From: Ignavibacteria bacterium
GTDB lineage: Bacteria; Bacteroidota; Ignavibacteria; OLB7
NCBI GenBank assembly: GCA_020635205.1
Contig: JACKAE010000002.1
Location: forward strand, 1,054,001 to 1,118,000
Length of the DNA: 64,000 bases
Direction of reading: 5' to 3'
This document shows positions 26,441 to 34,905 of the stretch, piece by piece. Position numbers and translations under genes: made by a program. Position 1 is the stretch's first letter; each line of letters opens with the position of its first letter. Below the pieces are notes generated by a model that was not told where the DNA came from, did not search any database, and was given only the letters and a program-made list of their open reading frames with translations.

Positions 26441-26476
26441 GTGCATAGCAATGCGTAGATGTTGATTGCTATACAC
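26441..26476. other. 12-bp inverted repeat followed by a T-run
   Basis: GTGCATAGCAAT (26441-26452) and ATTGCTATACAC (26465-26476) pair except for one position, followed by TGTTTTTT. On the plus strand this is terminator-like but no plus-strand gene precedes it; on the minus strand it sits 34 bp before the T9SS gene start, where it could be an operator or leader. The remainder of 26408-26705 shows nothing I can name. Confidence 0.4.
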
Positions 26477-26705
26477 TGTTTTTTGGCATTGGAGACGGGA
26501 GCACCTCTACAAAGGGATGATGCAAGATGCACTCATTGAACGCTCAATCTCAACAAAGAATGGATATCTGTGTAGAAGAGGTTGATAAGTGTTGCTTTTT
26601 TCGTGACAAGTGTGGTGGAGGCTTTGGGTCTTCACGGTTGGTTCTGGCAAGCCCAGCGTGAGATGTGGTTGAGCAGACGAAACAGATGTCTATCAGCACA
26701 CATAC

Positions 26706-26954
26706 TTAAACTGAAAGAGCGAGGGCACTACCATTCTCCCCACGCAACTTCACGTCGTGGAAGAGAATGTCCGGCTGCACTGACTCGATGACCTCTTTTC
26801 CAGTTGCCACTGAGTTTGCTTTGCCGACTACAGTTATGTGCGGACAGTATTGGGCGATGAGTGCCGAAAGATTCAGTATGCTCTGTTCTTCATCATCGAC
26901 GATAACAGCAGTATACAACTCATTGCTGAGGGATATGGAAGAGCTACTGGTCAT
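26706..26954 (-). pseudogene. Truncated response regulator receiver domain
   Basis: Eighty-two codons encode the first part of a CheY-like receiver: YTAVIVDDEEQSILNLSALI (acidic pair DDEE), then VGKANSVATGKEVIE and QPDILFHDVKLRGENGSAL with the phospho-acceptor Asp in HDVKL. The frame then stops. The Thr/Ser and Lys positions that complete a receiver, and any output domain, are missing. The sequence looks like the start of a LytTR-type regulator. No continuation was found in other frames of 26580-26705, so this is a deletion remnant rather than a simple frameshift. Confidence 0.65.
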
Positions 26955-27150
26955 TCTTCTCGCTTGATATGGGAAATGGGCATGTTAGCGCAAACTTCAC
27001 TACAAAAAATGCACGATACACCCGATACGTTTTTCCATTATGTCAGTACTGTGGTAGAGTCACGTCACTTTCGTAGATTTGCCACGATTATTGGTGAGTG
27101 GAGGGGGACTCCGCCACCTTCACAGAGCACGCGATGAACCGTTAGATAGC

Positions 27151-27525
27151 ATGAACTTAGAAGATTATCTGCCGCTCATTATCATGATCCTGACCGGTCT
27201 TGGATTCGGGGTTGTCTCGATCAAGGCGCACGAAATTTTGGGGCCACGGCGTCCAACTCGCGAAAAGGAGAGTACCTACGAGTCGGGTATGGAACCGGTG
27301 AAATCGGCGCACGAGCGCTTCTCCGTAAAGTACTATCTCGTTGCCATGCTCTTTATTCTCTTCGATATTGAGGTGGTCTTCATGTACCCGTGGGCAACCA
27401 CATTTAAGGATTTCTTTGCCGGAGGTTTTGGAACTCTTGCCCTCTTGGCAATGTTACTCTTCATCGTCACTCTCTTGTTTGGCTATATCTACATTCTGAA
27501 GAAAGGAGCGTTGAAATGGGACTGA
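27151..27525 (+). CDS. nuoA: NADH-quinone oxidoreductase subunit A
   Basis: Small membrane subunit of respiratory complex I; 124 residues. Three hydrophobic segments (LPLIIMILTGLGFGVVSI, YYLVAMLFILFDIEVVFMYPW, LALLAMLLFIVTLLFGYIYIL) and the family block YESGMEPVKSAHERFSVKYYLVAM are clear, including the acidic residues in FDIEVVF. ATG 27151 (MNLEDYLP) is chosen over the upstream in-frame ATG 27079, whose extra residues are Arg-rich and unlike the family. Its end overlaps nuoB by 10 bp, so the two are translationally coupled. Confidence 0.95.
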   Translation: MNLEDYLPLIIMILTGLGFGVVSIKAHEILGPRRPTREKESTYESGMEPVKSAHERFSVKYYLVAMLFILFDIEVVFMYPWATTFKDFFAGGFGTLALLAMLLFIVTLLFGYIYILKKGALKWD

Positions 27526-28028
27526 ACGAACAGCTTGAGCGGGATGGCTTCCTGACGACAACAATTGAAGCAGCGATAAACTGGGCACGAAAAAATTCTG
27601 TCTGGCCGATGCCTCTCGGGATTAGTTGCTGCGCTATTGAGATGATGGCCTTCGCCGGACCGAAAACAGACGTTGCAAGATTTGGGTCGGAACGCTTCAG
27701 CTTCTCACCGAGGCAGTCTGATCTATTGATCGTTGCCGGAACGGTTACCTATAAAATGTCCTGGGTAGTACGAAAAATTTACGACCAGATGCCCGACCCG
27801 AAGTGGGTTCTCTCGATGGGAGCTTGCGCAAGTTCGGGGGGGATGTTCCGCTCTTACTCAGTGGTGCAGGGGATTGACAAGTTTGTGCCGGTCGACGTCT
27901 TCGTTGCAGGTTGTCCGCCACACCCAGAGAACCTTGTGAAGGGGTTGATGGCGATTCAGGAAAAGATCGGCAACTCGAAGGGGCGGTTGATTGAACGGGA
28001 TAAAGAGCCGATTGTGATTGGGGCATAA
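27516..28028 (+). CDS. nuoB: NADH-quinone oxidoreductase subunit B
   Basis: NuoB carries the N2 iron-sulfur cluster next to the quinone site of complex I. The 170 residues include the cluster ligands in ISCCAIEMMAF, SMGACASSGGMF and VAGCPPHPENL, and the conserved MPDPKWVLSMG before them. The start overlaps nuoA. A terminator follows and no nuoC-N genes come next, so the pair is transcribed apart from the rest of complex I. Confidence 0.96.
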   Translation: MGLNEQLERDGFLTTTIEAAINWARKNSVWPMPLGISCCAIEMMAFAGPKTDVARFGSERFSFSPRQSDLLIVAGTVTYKMSWVVRKIYDQMPDPKWVLSMGACASSGGMFRSYSVVQGIDKFVPVDVFVAGCPPHPENLVKGLMAIQEKIGNSKGRLIERDKEPIVIGA

Positions 28029-28053
28029 TCTATCCGATCCAGATTGAACAAAT

Positions 28054-28094
28054 AAAAATGCCGATGTGTCTCTACGACATGTCGGCATTTTTTT
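28054..28094 (+). terminator. Intrinsic terminator after nuoB
   Basis: AAATGCCGATGTGTC (28056-28070) pairs with GACATGTCGGCATTT (28076-28090), with two non-Watson-Crick positions, around TCTAC and runs into a series of T. It closes the nuoAB unit. Confidence 0.85.
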
Positions 28095-28235
28095 GATGTA
28101 GATGATTTACCCACCAACGTTCAACAGAGGGGGTGTGCTTCTAAACCGATCGTTCTTGGATTGAAACGAAATCCTTCTTCCATCATACCGTATCTTTAGC
28201 CTTTTATCTGTTCACTACAGTTCAGAATTGCACAC

Positions 28236-29474
28236 ATGGCAGATCAACAAGGATTATCAATTGGTGGACGTACTGCACGCTCTCTTGTCGAGGAGTTCGG
28301 AAGTCCACTCTACGTTTACGATGGAAGTGTTATTGAGCGGCAGTATCATAGGCTTGCCGATGCCTTCAGTGAAGTCAAGCTCCGGCTTCTCTATGCGATG
28401 AAGGCAAACAGCAACATCGCAATCCTGAAAAAGCTCCACCAGCTTGGGGCAGGTGTCGACGCGGTCTCTCGATATGAAGTCGATACGGCACTTCGCTGTG
28501 GAATACCTGCTGAGGATATACTCTTCACACCCAACTGTGTGTCGTTCGAGGAAATTGTTGGGGTGGTTGATAAGGGAGTGCTCATCAACATCGACAACAT
28601 CTCGGTACTTGAACAGTTTGGCCAACTCTACGGAGATAAACCGTGTGCAATCCGAATTAACCCTCACATTGTTGGGGGGGGGCACGCCCACATTCAGACC
28701 GGACACATCGACTCGAAGTTTGGAATCTCGATCCACCAGATACGGCATGTGATGCGGATCGTAAAGGCCTACAACATGCGGATTGAAGGACTCCACATGC
28801 ACACGGGATCGGATATCTTAGATGCTGGAACGTTCATTGCCGCCGCCGACGTTCTCTTCGATCTCGCGGTCGATTTCCCGGACTTGCAGTTCATAGATTT
28901 CGGTAGTGGGTTCAAAGTCCCATATCGTCCAGACGACATTGCAACTGATGTCGAACAACTTGGGCAAAAACTCTCCCGTAGATTTCTCGACTTCTGTAGC
29001 GAGTACGGGCGTGAGCTTGAACTCTGGTTCGAGCCGGGCAAGTTTCTCGTCAGTGAGTCAGGTTACCTTCTAACGAGCGTAACTGTAATCAAACAGACCC
29101 CTTCTTGTGTCTTCCTCGGCACAGACTCTGGTCTCCATCAACTTCTTCGGCCAATGCTCTACGATGCTTGGCACACCATTGTCAACGCCGAGCGAACCGA
29201 GGGGACAGAGCGTATCTACACCGTGGTCGGGTGTATCTGTGAGACCGACACGTTAGGAGCCGACAGAAGACTTGTTGAGGCGATGGAAGGAGATATCCTC
29301 GCAATCCGAAACGCTGGTGCGTACGGTTTTGCAATGGCAAGCACCTACAACTCACGTCCGCGACCTGCCGAGGTGTTAATCGAGAGTGGAGAGGCACGGT
29401 TGATTCGTCGCCGCGAAACTCTGGACGACATTCTTGCACTGCAAGGGGATGTTCAAGAGGGTGTTGCAGGATAA
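28236..29474 (+). CDS. lysA: Diaminopimelate decarboxylase
   Basis: PLP enzyme of 412 residues that decarboxylates meso-diaminopimelate to L-lysine. It has the fold type III alanine-racemase barrel: SPLYVYDGSVIERQ, the PLP-lysine segment LLYAMKANSNIAILK, GAGVDAVSRYEVDTALRCG, the Gly-rich phosphate loop LQFIDFGSGF, FEPGKFLVSESGYLLT, and the catalytic Cys region VGCICETDTLG. NAGAYGFAMASTYNSRPRP near the end is also typical. Separate transcription unit, 95 bp before trpS. Confidence 0.95.
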   Translation: MADQQGLSIGGRTARSLVEEFGSPLYVYDGSVIERQYHRLADAFSEVKLRLLYAMKANSNIAILKKLHQLGAGVDAVSRYEVDTALRCGIPAEDILFTPNCVSFEEIVGVVDKGVLINIDNISVLEQFGQLYGDKPCAIRINPHIVGGGHAHIQTGHIDSKFGISIHQIRHVMRIVKAYNMRIEGLHMHTGSDILDAGTFIAAADVLFDLAVDFPDLQFIDFGSGFKVPYRPDDIATDVEQLGQKLSRRFLDFCSEYGRELELWFEPGKFLVSESGYLLTSVTVIKQTPSCVFLGTDSGLHQLLRPMLYDAWHTIVNAERTEGTERIYTVVGCICETDTLGADRRLVEAMEGDILAIRNAGAYGFAMASTYNSRPRPAEVLIESGEARLIRRRETLDDILALQGDVQEGVAG

Positions 29475-29568
29475 GAATATGTGATAATAATCGTAGAGGA
29501 TAACTACTCTTTGTGAACTTGGTGTTCTTGGTAGTTATCATTCTATAGCTACAAAAAAACGATATACC

Positions 29569-30579
29569 ATGTCAGAAAAGAAGCCACGTGTATTCAGCGG
29601 AATTCAGCCAACGGGCGAGCCTCATCTCGGAAACTATCTCGGGGCAATCAAGCAGTGGGTAAAAGGTCAAGATGAGAAGGAGAACTTCTTCTGCATCGTG
29701 GATCTCCACAGTTTAACGGTTCCGTACGATCCTGAAGGATTGCGTGAGAGAACCAGAAAGCTCGCATCCGTTCTCTTCGCTGCCGGTATCGATCCGGACA
29801 AATCTGTACTCTTCATTCAAAGTCACGTCAGTGCCCACGCTGAGGCATGTTGGCTTTTGAACTGCGTGACTCCTCTTGGATGGCTTCAGAAGATGACACA
29901 GTTCAAAGATAAATCTGCGAAGCAGGAATCGATTGGCACAGGGTTAATCGACTACCCTGTATTGATGGCTTGCGACATCCTTCTCTACAATGCGGACGAA
30001 GTGCCGGTAGGTGACGACCAAAAGCAGCATGTAGAGCTGACCAGAAATATCGCCGGTCGCTTCAACAACATCTATGGTGAGACCTTTGCAATGCCAGCAC
30101 CGGTTATTCCGAAAGTTGCGGCGCGGGTGATGGGGCTGGATGATCCGATGGCGAAGATGTCGAAGAGTAGTTCATCAGTGCGGGGACATGCAGTTGGTGT
30201 TTTGGATGATCCAGATGAAATCCTCTACGTCTTCAAACGTGCAAAAACTGATTCGTACAACGAGATTCGATTTAGTGATGAAGAAGATCGTGCTGGCGTG
30301 AACAACCTGCTCAGCATCTACCAGGCAATTACTAGAAAGAGCAAAGGTGACGTGGAGGCTGACTTTGCCAACGCACGAGGATATGGTGACCTGAAGGTAG
30401 GAGTTGCTGAGGTAGTGATCGACGCTCTGCGGCCAATTCGTGAGGAGAGTGGGAAGTACTTGGACGACCCCGTAGCTCTTGATGCGATGTTAGCTCGTGG
30501 GGCAGAGCAGGCGAGAGAGGTTGCCATGCCAAAGCTGCGGGAAATGCAGGAGAAGATGGGATTGATTATGGGGCTATAA
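29569..30579 (+). CDS. trpS: Tryptophan--tRNA ligase
   Basis: Class I aminoacyl-tRNA synthetase of 336 residues that charges tRNA(Trp). The HIGH-type motif is GEPHLGNYLGAI and the KMSKS motif is MAKMSKSSSS; FSGIQPTGEPHLGN is the family start, and VPVGDDQKQHVELTRNIAGRFN the Trp/ATP site. The upstream 94 bp contains an inverted repeat (GATAACTAC 29499-29507 / GTAGTTATC 29531-29539) but none of the length or features of a T-box leader. A hairpin follows the gene. Confidence 0.96.
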   Translation: MSEKKPRVFSGIQPTGEPHLGNYLGAIKQWVKGQDEKENFFCIVDLHSLTVPYDPEGLRERTRKLASVLFAAGIDPDKSVLFIQSHVSAHAEACWLLNCVTPLGWLQKMTQFKDKSAKQESIGTGLIDYPVLMACDILLYNADEVPVGDDQKQHVELTRNIAGRFNNIYGETFAMPAPVIPKVAARVMGLDDPMAKMSKSSSSVRGHAVGVLDDPDEILYVFKRAKTDSYNEIRFSDEEDRAGVNNLLSIYQAITRKSKGDVEADFANARGYGDLKVGVAEVVIDALRPIREESGKYLDDPVALDAMLARGAEQAREVAMPKLREMQEKMGLIMGL

Positions 30580-30611
30580 TCATCTTTTGAAATTGTTCTA
30601 CTACATGATGT

Positions 30612-30643
30612 ACGTGCTGCCTTCACTTGTGGAGGCAGCACGT
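30612..30643 (+). terminator. Hairpin after trpS
   Basis: ACGTGCTGCCT (30612-30622) pairs with AGGCAGCACGT (30633-30643), an 11-bp perfect stem. The sequence after it (GCTGTATATAG) is only weakly T-rich, so termination strength is uncertain. Confidence 0.6.
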
Positions 30644-30747
30644 GCTGTATATAGATATTCACATTCTTTCTGGACGATTTCGTTCACATTTTTCTCGCCA
30701 GATGGCACTCTATTCTTGAAAGGCCTTTCGCACACAGGTGAGTTGTA

Positions 30748-31980
30748 ATGGAAAATGTATCGCTATTAGTTCGCAGGGCACAGGGGGGAAGTCTTGAATC
30801 ATTTGCTGAGCTAGTCAAACGATTTCAGGATATGACCTTTACCATTGCCTACGTACGCCTTGGTGATGAATCACTTGCAAAAGATGCAGCCCAGGAGGGA
30901 TTGATCGAGGCATACCTTCACATTCAATCGTTGAAGGAGGCAGAGGCGTTTGCAAGTTGGTTACGGCGCATTGTTCTCCGACAGTGTACTCGGATTCAAC
31001 GGGGCAAAACTGTTGAGACAGTCTCTCTTGAGAACGCGCTCGATATCTCTGGGGATCAACCAGATCCGTTTGATATAGTTGTAAACCAAGAGACTCTCAA
31101 CGTGGTACGGGGTGCGGTTGACGCTCTTCCTGAACAGGAGCGAGTTGGTATTCTTCTTCACTACATCTCAGGATATTCTCAACAACAAATCGCCGAATTT
31201 CTTGACGTTCCTGCATCGACTCTGCGCAAACGATTGCAGCACGCAAGAGAGCGGCTGAAGGAGAAACTCACAACAATGAGTGAAGATTATTTTGAACGCA
31301 GGCCATCGGAAGATGAGAAGTTCAGTAAGAGGGTGCAGTTCTTTATTGCGGTGCGGACTGGAAACTATGCCGAAGTCACCGAACAGCTTAAAGGTGACGC
31401 AAGTCTGGCAACAGCTACAGAGAGGTGGAGCGAAACACTCGCACAACTCTACCCACGAGCACAGCCAACTGAAGAAATGAAAGCTGTGTTTGAGAGTCGG
31501 CGCCTTGGATGGACTCCGCTCTACTGGGCAGTCTTGGCCGGCAATACAAAAATGGTACAGCTTCTCCTCGATTATGGAGCGAAGATTGATGACAGTGACT
31601 GGCGAGGAGTGTCGGCGTTGCTTGTTGCGATATGGCGGAACGACCAAGAACTGCTCTCACTCTTGATACAGCAAGGAGCTGATCCAAACTCGGCGCAGAC
31701 AACTCGTAGTCCACTGCATGCTGCGGCAGCACTCGACAATGTTGAGATTGCCACCAGCTTGTTGGGTTATGGTGCGGAGATCGACTATCTCGACAGGTTT
31801 GGACGAACAGCTCTTTTCTGGGCTGCTATTCCGGGACACCTCGATATGGTCAAATTCCTTCTTGAGAGTGGGGCTAACGTTGATGTAAAGGATGAAAAGG
31901 GGCGTAGTGCTCGATGGTGGGCAGAGCATAGCGGGCACAGTGAGATTGTGCAGGTATTGGATGAGGTAACAGAGCAGTAA
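30748..31980 (+). CDS. ECF-like sigma factor fused to ankyrin repeats
   Basis: The 410-residue protein has an N-terminal sigma-70 family part: region 2 (about 8-80, LVKRFQDMTFTIAYVRLGD, DAAQEGLIEAYLH, FASWLRRIVLRQC) and region 4 (about 118-172, DALPEQERVGILLHYI, SQQQIAEFLDVPASTLRKRL). After a charged linker come about five ankyrin repeats (254-281 GWTPLYWAVLAGNTKMV, 287-314, 319-346 SPLHAAAALDNVEIA, 352-379 GRTALFWAAIPGHLDMV, 385 to the end), with a degenerate one near 195-220. Region 2 lacks some usual ECF aromatic residues. The ankyrin part presumably binds a protein that controls promoter use, in place of a classical anti-sigma factor. It lies 27 bp upstream of the F1-beta-like gene, with a shared terminator, so the two probably act together. 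Confidence 0.85.
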   Translation: MENVSLLVRRAQGGSLESFAELVKRFQDMTFTIAYVRLGDESLAKDAAQEGLIEAYLHIQSLKEAEAFASWLRRIVLRQCTRIQRGKTVETVSLENALDISGDQPDPFDIVVNQETLNVVRGAVDALPEQERVGILLHYISGYSQQQIAEFLDVPASTLRKRLQHARERLKEKLTTMSEDYFERRPSEDEKFSKRVQFFIAVRTGNYAEVTEQLKGDASLATATERWSETLAQLYPRAQPTEEMKAVFESRRLGWTPLYWAVLAGNTKMVQLLLDYGAKIDDSDWRGVSALLVAIWRNDQELLSLLIQQGADPNSAQTTRSPLHAAAALDNVEIATSLLGYGAEIDYLDRFGRTALFWAAIPGHLDMVKFLLESGANVDVKDEKGRSARWWAEHSGHSEIVQVLDEVTEQ

Positions 31981-32007
31981 TCAACACAAAGAACGAGGGA
32001 AACTATC

Positions 32008-33087
32008 GTGGACATAAACTATACAGTTCCAGTTGGCCAAGAAGTTGTAGGACGAATTCTGAGTGCTGGCGGAAAAACAATTGATGGTCGGGGAGAACTA
32101 TTGACAACGAGAGTGCCAGTTGTGGATGCACACACATTACGAGCTACTGAAAGCGATGCTGTCGGGACAAAGAGTGAACTCTTTGAAATAGGAATAAAAC
32201 CGTTTGATCTATTTGCTCCAGTCCCACGTAACGGTGTTATCAGTTTGATTGCTGCGTGGGGAGTTGGGAAAGTGGTTCTCCTCCACGAGCTGATGCGTAC
32301 AATGAAGATGTGCTACAGAGGGCGAACGGTGGTGGTCACTGTTGCCGGAGGTCCGGGTGAACTTGAGGATATGAAGACAGAATATCAGGAGTCGGGTATT
32401 CTTGATTCAATGACAGCGATTCTTCTCGAGAAGGATGCGTTGATGGAAGAGAGACGCAGTGCTCTCCTTGACGGGTTGACGATAGCTCGCCATTGGAATA
32501 GAGAAGAGGGGCGCAATGTACTCTTCATCGTCGATCAATTAGCTCTCGACGAAGAGACCGCGCCACTTCTAAGAACTTGGGGAAGTAGTGAACGAGGTGC
32601 CTGTCTTACGCTTATTTCCGGTTTCTCTCAGGATGAACTTGAAAGGGGTGAGAGTCTCGTTGATGTAGAGGCTGATACTGAAATTGCATTGAGTGGTGAT
32701 CTTTCCCGACGTGGACTATATCCTGCAATTGACCCATTGAAATCTTCATCTCGATTATTTCAGGATCAACTTATTGAGGCTGAACATAGGAGAGTCAGGG
32801 AAGAAACGCTTTCCGTTTTAAGCAAAGGAGCACGATTGGTTGAAAAGAGTTCTGAGGCTCTCACAGAAGAAGAGAAGAGAGAGCTGGACAGAGCTCGACG
32901 TATCGAGCATTTCCTTACGCAGCCATTCTACGTAGCGCAGCTTCACAACAACATTCCCGGAGTGCAAGTTCCTCTTGCAGAAACGCTCCGTTCGCTTCAA
33001 GGAATTCTCAGTGGAGTGTACGACCACCTTCCTACCGAAGAGCTTTTGTATACTGGAGCATTGGAATATCTGCAGCCGGAATTGTAG
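32008..33087 (+). CDS. Degenerate F1-ATPase beta-subunit-like protein
   Basis: The 359-residue protein aligns by eye with the central and C-terminal domains of ATP synthase beta: VGRILSAGGKTIDGRGEL, ELFEIGIKPFDLFAPVPRNG, a P-loop-like AAWGVGKV (82-89), VLFIVDQL (171-178, Walker B), RGLYPAIDPLKSSSRL (235-250), EALTEEEKRELDRARRIE (DELSEED-like) and FLTQPFYVAQLH (302-313). The N-terminal beta-barrel is absent. Key residues are lost: the Walker A Thr is Val, the first P-loop Gly is Ala, and the catalytic Glu segment GERTREG reads GGPGELE. It is therefore probably not an ATP synthase subunit, though it may still bind nucleotide. GTG start 32008 follows GAGGG by 8 bases. Its partner is likely the sigma-ankyrin protein encoded just upstream. 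Confidence 0.82.
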   Translation: MDINYTVPVGQEVVGRILSAGGKTIDGRGELLTTRVPVVDAHTLRATESDAVGTKSELFEIGIKPFDLFAPVPRNGVISLIAAWGVGKVVLLHELMRTMKMCYRGRTVVVTVAGGPGELEDMKTEYQESGILDSMTAILLEKDALMEERRSALLDGLTIARHWNREEGRNVLFIVDQLALDEETAPLLRTWGSSERGACLTLISGFSQDELERGESLVDVEADTEIALSGDLSRRGLYPAIDPLKSSSRLFQDQLIEAEHRRVREETLSVLSKGARLVEKSSEALTEEEKRELDRARRIEHFLTQPFYVAQLHNNIPGVQVPLAETLRSLQGILSGVYDHLPTEELLYTGALEYLQPEL

Positions 33088-33109
33088 TGGGAGAGACGAG
33101 AGATATAGC

Positions 33110-33150
33110 AGAAGGCCAGATCAGTCTCTGATCTGGCCTTCTACAATTTT
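33110..33150 (+). terminator. Terminator of the sigma-ankyrin/F1-beta-like unit
   Basis: AGAAGGCCAGATCAG (33110-33124) pairs perfectly with CTGATCTGGCCTTCT (33128-33142) around TCT, followed by ACAATTTT. It lies 23 bp after the F1-beta-like gene and also faces the convergent ctpA gene. Confidence 0.9.
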
Positions 33151-33160
33151 ACTTTGCTTG

Positions 33161-34828
33161 CTACTTAGTACGAGATGCAATCTTCTGAGCTTCTGGGAAG
33201 AGCGTTAAGGCTTTCTTGTACTGCTTGTCAGCTTGCAAAGCCACTTGATAGAATTCAGTATCTCCCCAAATACTCCGCGCAATTCGCGACTTAATTCTGT
33301 TCTTCAGTAGAGGTGTGTCTGCTTTTATTAGCTCGTCGTCAATCTTGATTCCCTTCTTACGAGACATGTTCAGAAAATCTTGGAACATTCCCTCGGTCAC
33401 TTCATAGCCATTGAGGAAGCTGCCAAAGTTATTTTGATAGCGACTTCTCAGCGAAGCTCCATTGGTCGCCATATATCCCTCAACATATTCCCACGTAACG
33501 TTCTTCGTGATAATATCCCACGAACCTGATTTGCTGTGCAGTGTGTCGGGCTTCACAATGTAATCTGGAGTGATGCCACCACCACCAATCACCATTCGTC
33601 CACCTAAGGTCTTGTAGGTCGGTCGTGATGTATCTTTCGTGTCGTGATTGTGATCGATGTTTGCCCCTTCCTCTCCTTCATCACGTCCTGCAAGAGCATA
33701 ATAGCTTTCCAGGCCACTGTCGTAAGGGCGTTGAATCAACCGACCAGAGGGGGTATAGTAGCGAGCCACAGTCAGCCGAAATGCCGATCCGTCTGAGAGT
33801 GAAAACTGTTTCTGTACGAGTCCTTTCCCAAACGTTGTTTCTCCCACAATCAAACCACGGTCAAGGTCCTGAATAGCACCAGCCATAATTTCCGATGCTG
33901 ACGCTGAACCGGGACTTACCAGAACAATCAGCGGAACCTCTTCATAGTTTTGGCCGTTGTGCGACCAAAAAACCTCTTCGTCGTTATTCCGAGCACTTTC
34001 GGTGTAGACAATCTTTTGTTTCCCCCCAATAAACTCATCGGCCATGCGAACAGCACGTTCTAAATATCCACCGGGGTTACCTCGAAGATCGAGTATCAGT
34101 CGTTTCATTCCTGCCGAAGAGAGCTTCTCCAAATGCTCTACCATTTCTGTGTAAGTGGGGTCGGCAAAGCGATTGATCTTCATGTATCCCGTACCATTCT
34201 CGTCAACAAAGGAGGCGTCGACGGTATAGAGAGGTATCTCATCCCGTGTAATCGTAAACTCAAGAGGCTCTGTGCCGCCGGGTCGCATAATCGATACGTT
34301 CACTTTCGATCCTTTCTTCCCACGTAATTTATTCGGGACATCGGAGCGATCCATACCGACGGCGCTCTGTCCGTCAATTCTGACAATCTTGTCGCCAGAA
34401 ATAATGCCGAGAGCTTCCGAAGGTCCACCAGAAATCGATGCGACAACAGTGATGGTGTCGCGAATCACATCGAACTCGACACCAATTCCCTCGAAACTTC
34501 CCCTGAAATCTTCTTCAACGCGGCGTTGTTGTTCCGCAGGGATATAAACGGAGTGGGGGTCGAGCTTGGTCAGCATACCAGCAATTGCCGACTCCACAAG
34601 TTCAGGTGTGTTGACATCGTCCACATAGTTCTTTTCAACGGTGAAGAGGACATCCTTGAACTTATTCAACTGTTCATAGATACTGTCGCCGGAAATCAAC
34701 GGCTGAATGTAGATGCCAATGAGAATTCCGAGCGCAAGCCCGAATATCGTGAACCACATTTTTTTTGATTGGCGTTGCATCAGATTATGTAGTAGTGAAT
34801 GCTTTTTGTTTTGCGATATCTTCATCAC
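33161..34828 (-). CDS. ctpA: Carboxyl-terminal processing protease (S41 family)
   Basis: Serine protease of 555 residues that trims C-termini of periplasmic proteins. N-terminal signal-anchor (MWFTIFGLALGILIGIYI, about 24-41), a PDZ domain (GSFEGIGVEFDV, SEALGIISGDKIVRIDGQSAVGM), and the S41 catalytic domain with LILDLRGNPGGYLERAV, the nucleophile segment VSPGSASASEIMAGAIQD and the lysine in VGETTFGKGLVQKQF form the Ser-Lys dyad. A C-terminal extension of about 140 residues (RMVIGGGGITPDYIV, then helical) is typical of FCB-group members. The start is uncertain among Met 1, 2 and 17. Confidence 0.93.
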   Translation of the reverse strand: MMKISQNKKHSLLHNLMQRQSKKMWFTIFGLALGILIGIYIQPLISGDSIYEQLNKFKDVLFTVEKNYVDDVNTPELVESAIAGMLTKLDPHSVYIPAEQQRRVEEDFRGSFEGIGVEFDVIRDTITVVASISGGPSEALGIISGDKIVRIDGQSAVGMDRSDVPNKLRGKKGSKVNVSIMRPGGTEPLEFTITRDEIPLYTVDASFVDENGTGYMKINRFADPTYTEMVEHLEKLSSAGMKRLILDLRGNPGGYLERAVRMADEFIGGKQKIVYTESARNNDEEVFWSHNGQNYEEVPLIVLVSPGSASASEIMAGAIQDLDRGLIVGETTFGKGLVQKQFSLSDGSAFRLTVARYYTPSGRLIQRPYDSGLESYYALAGRDEGEEGANIDHNHDTKDTSRPTYKTLGGRMVIGGGGITPDYIVKPDTLHSKSGSWDIITKNVTWEYVEGYMATNGASLRSRYQNNFGSFLNGYEVTEGMFQDFLNMSRKKGIKIDDELIKADTPLLKNRIKSRIARSIWGDTEFYQVALQADKQYKKALTLFPEAQKIASRTK

Positions 34829-34905
34829 TTAAAGAGGATTCAGGGGGGAGACTCCTCTAAAATGCCGTGTAACGTCGATTTGAGCCAATAAATCGTGTAC
34901 ACCCA

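Noticed and set aside
26582..26791. 69-codon plus-strand ORF near the truncated response regulator
   Set aside because: No homology recognised; partly antisense to the receiver remnant and no ribosome binding site.
29475..29568. T-box leader before trpS
   Set aside because: The gap is only 94 bp and its inverted repeat belongs to a dispersed intergenic sequence; no specifier loop or antiterminator bulge was seen.
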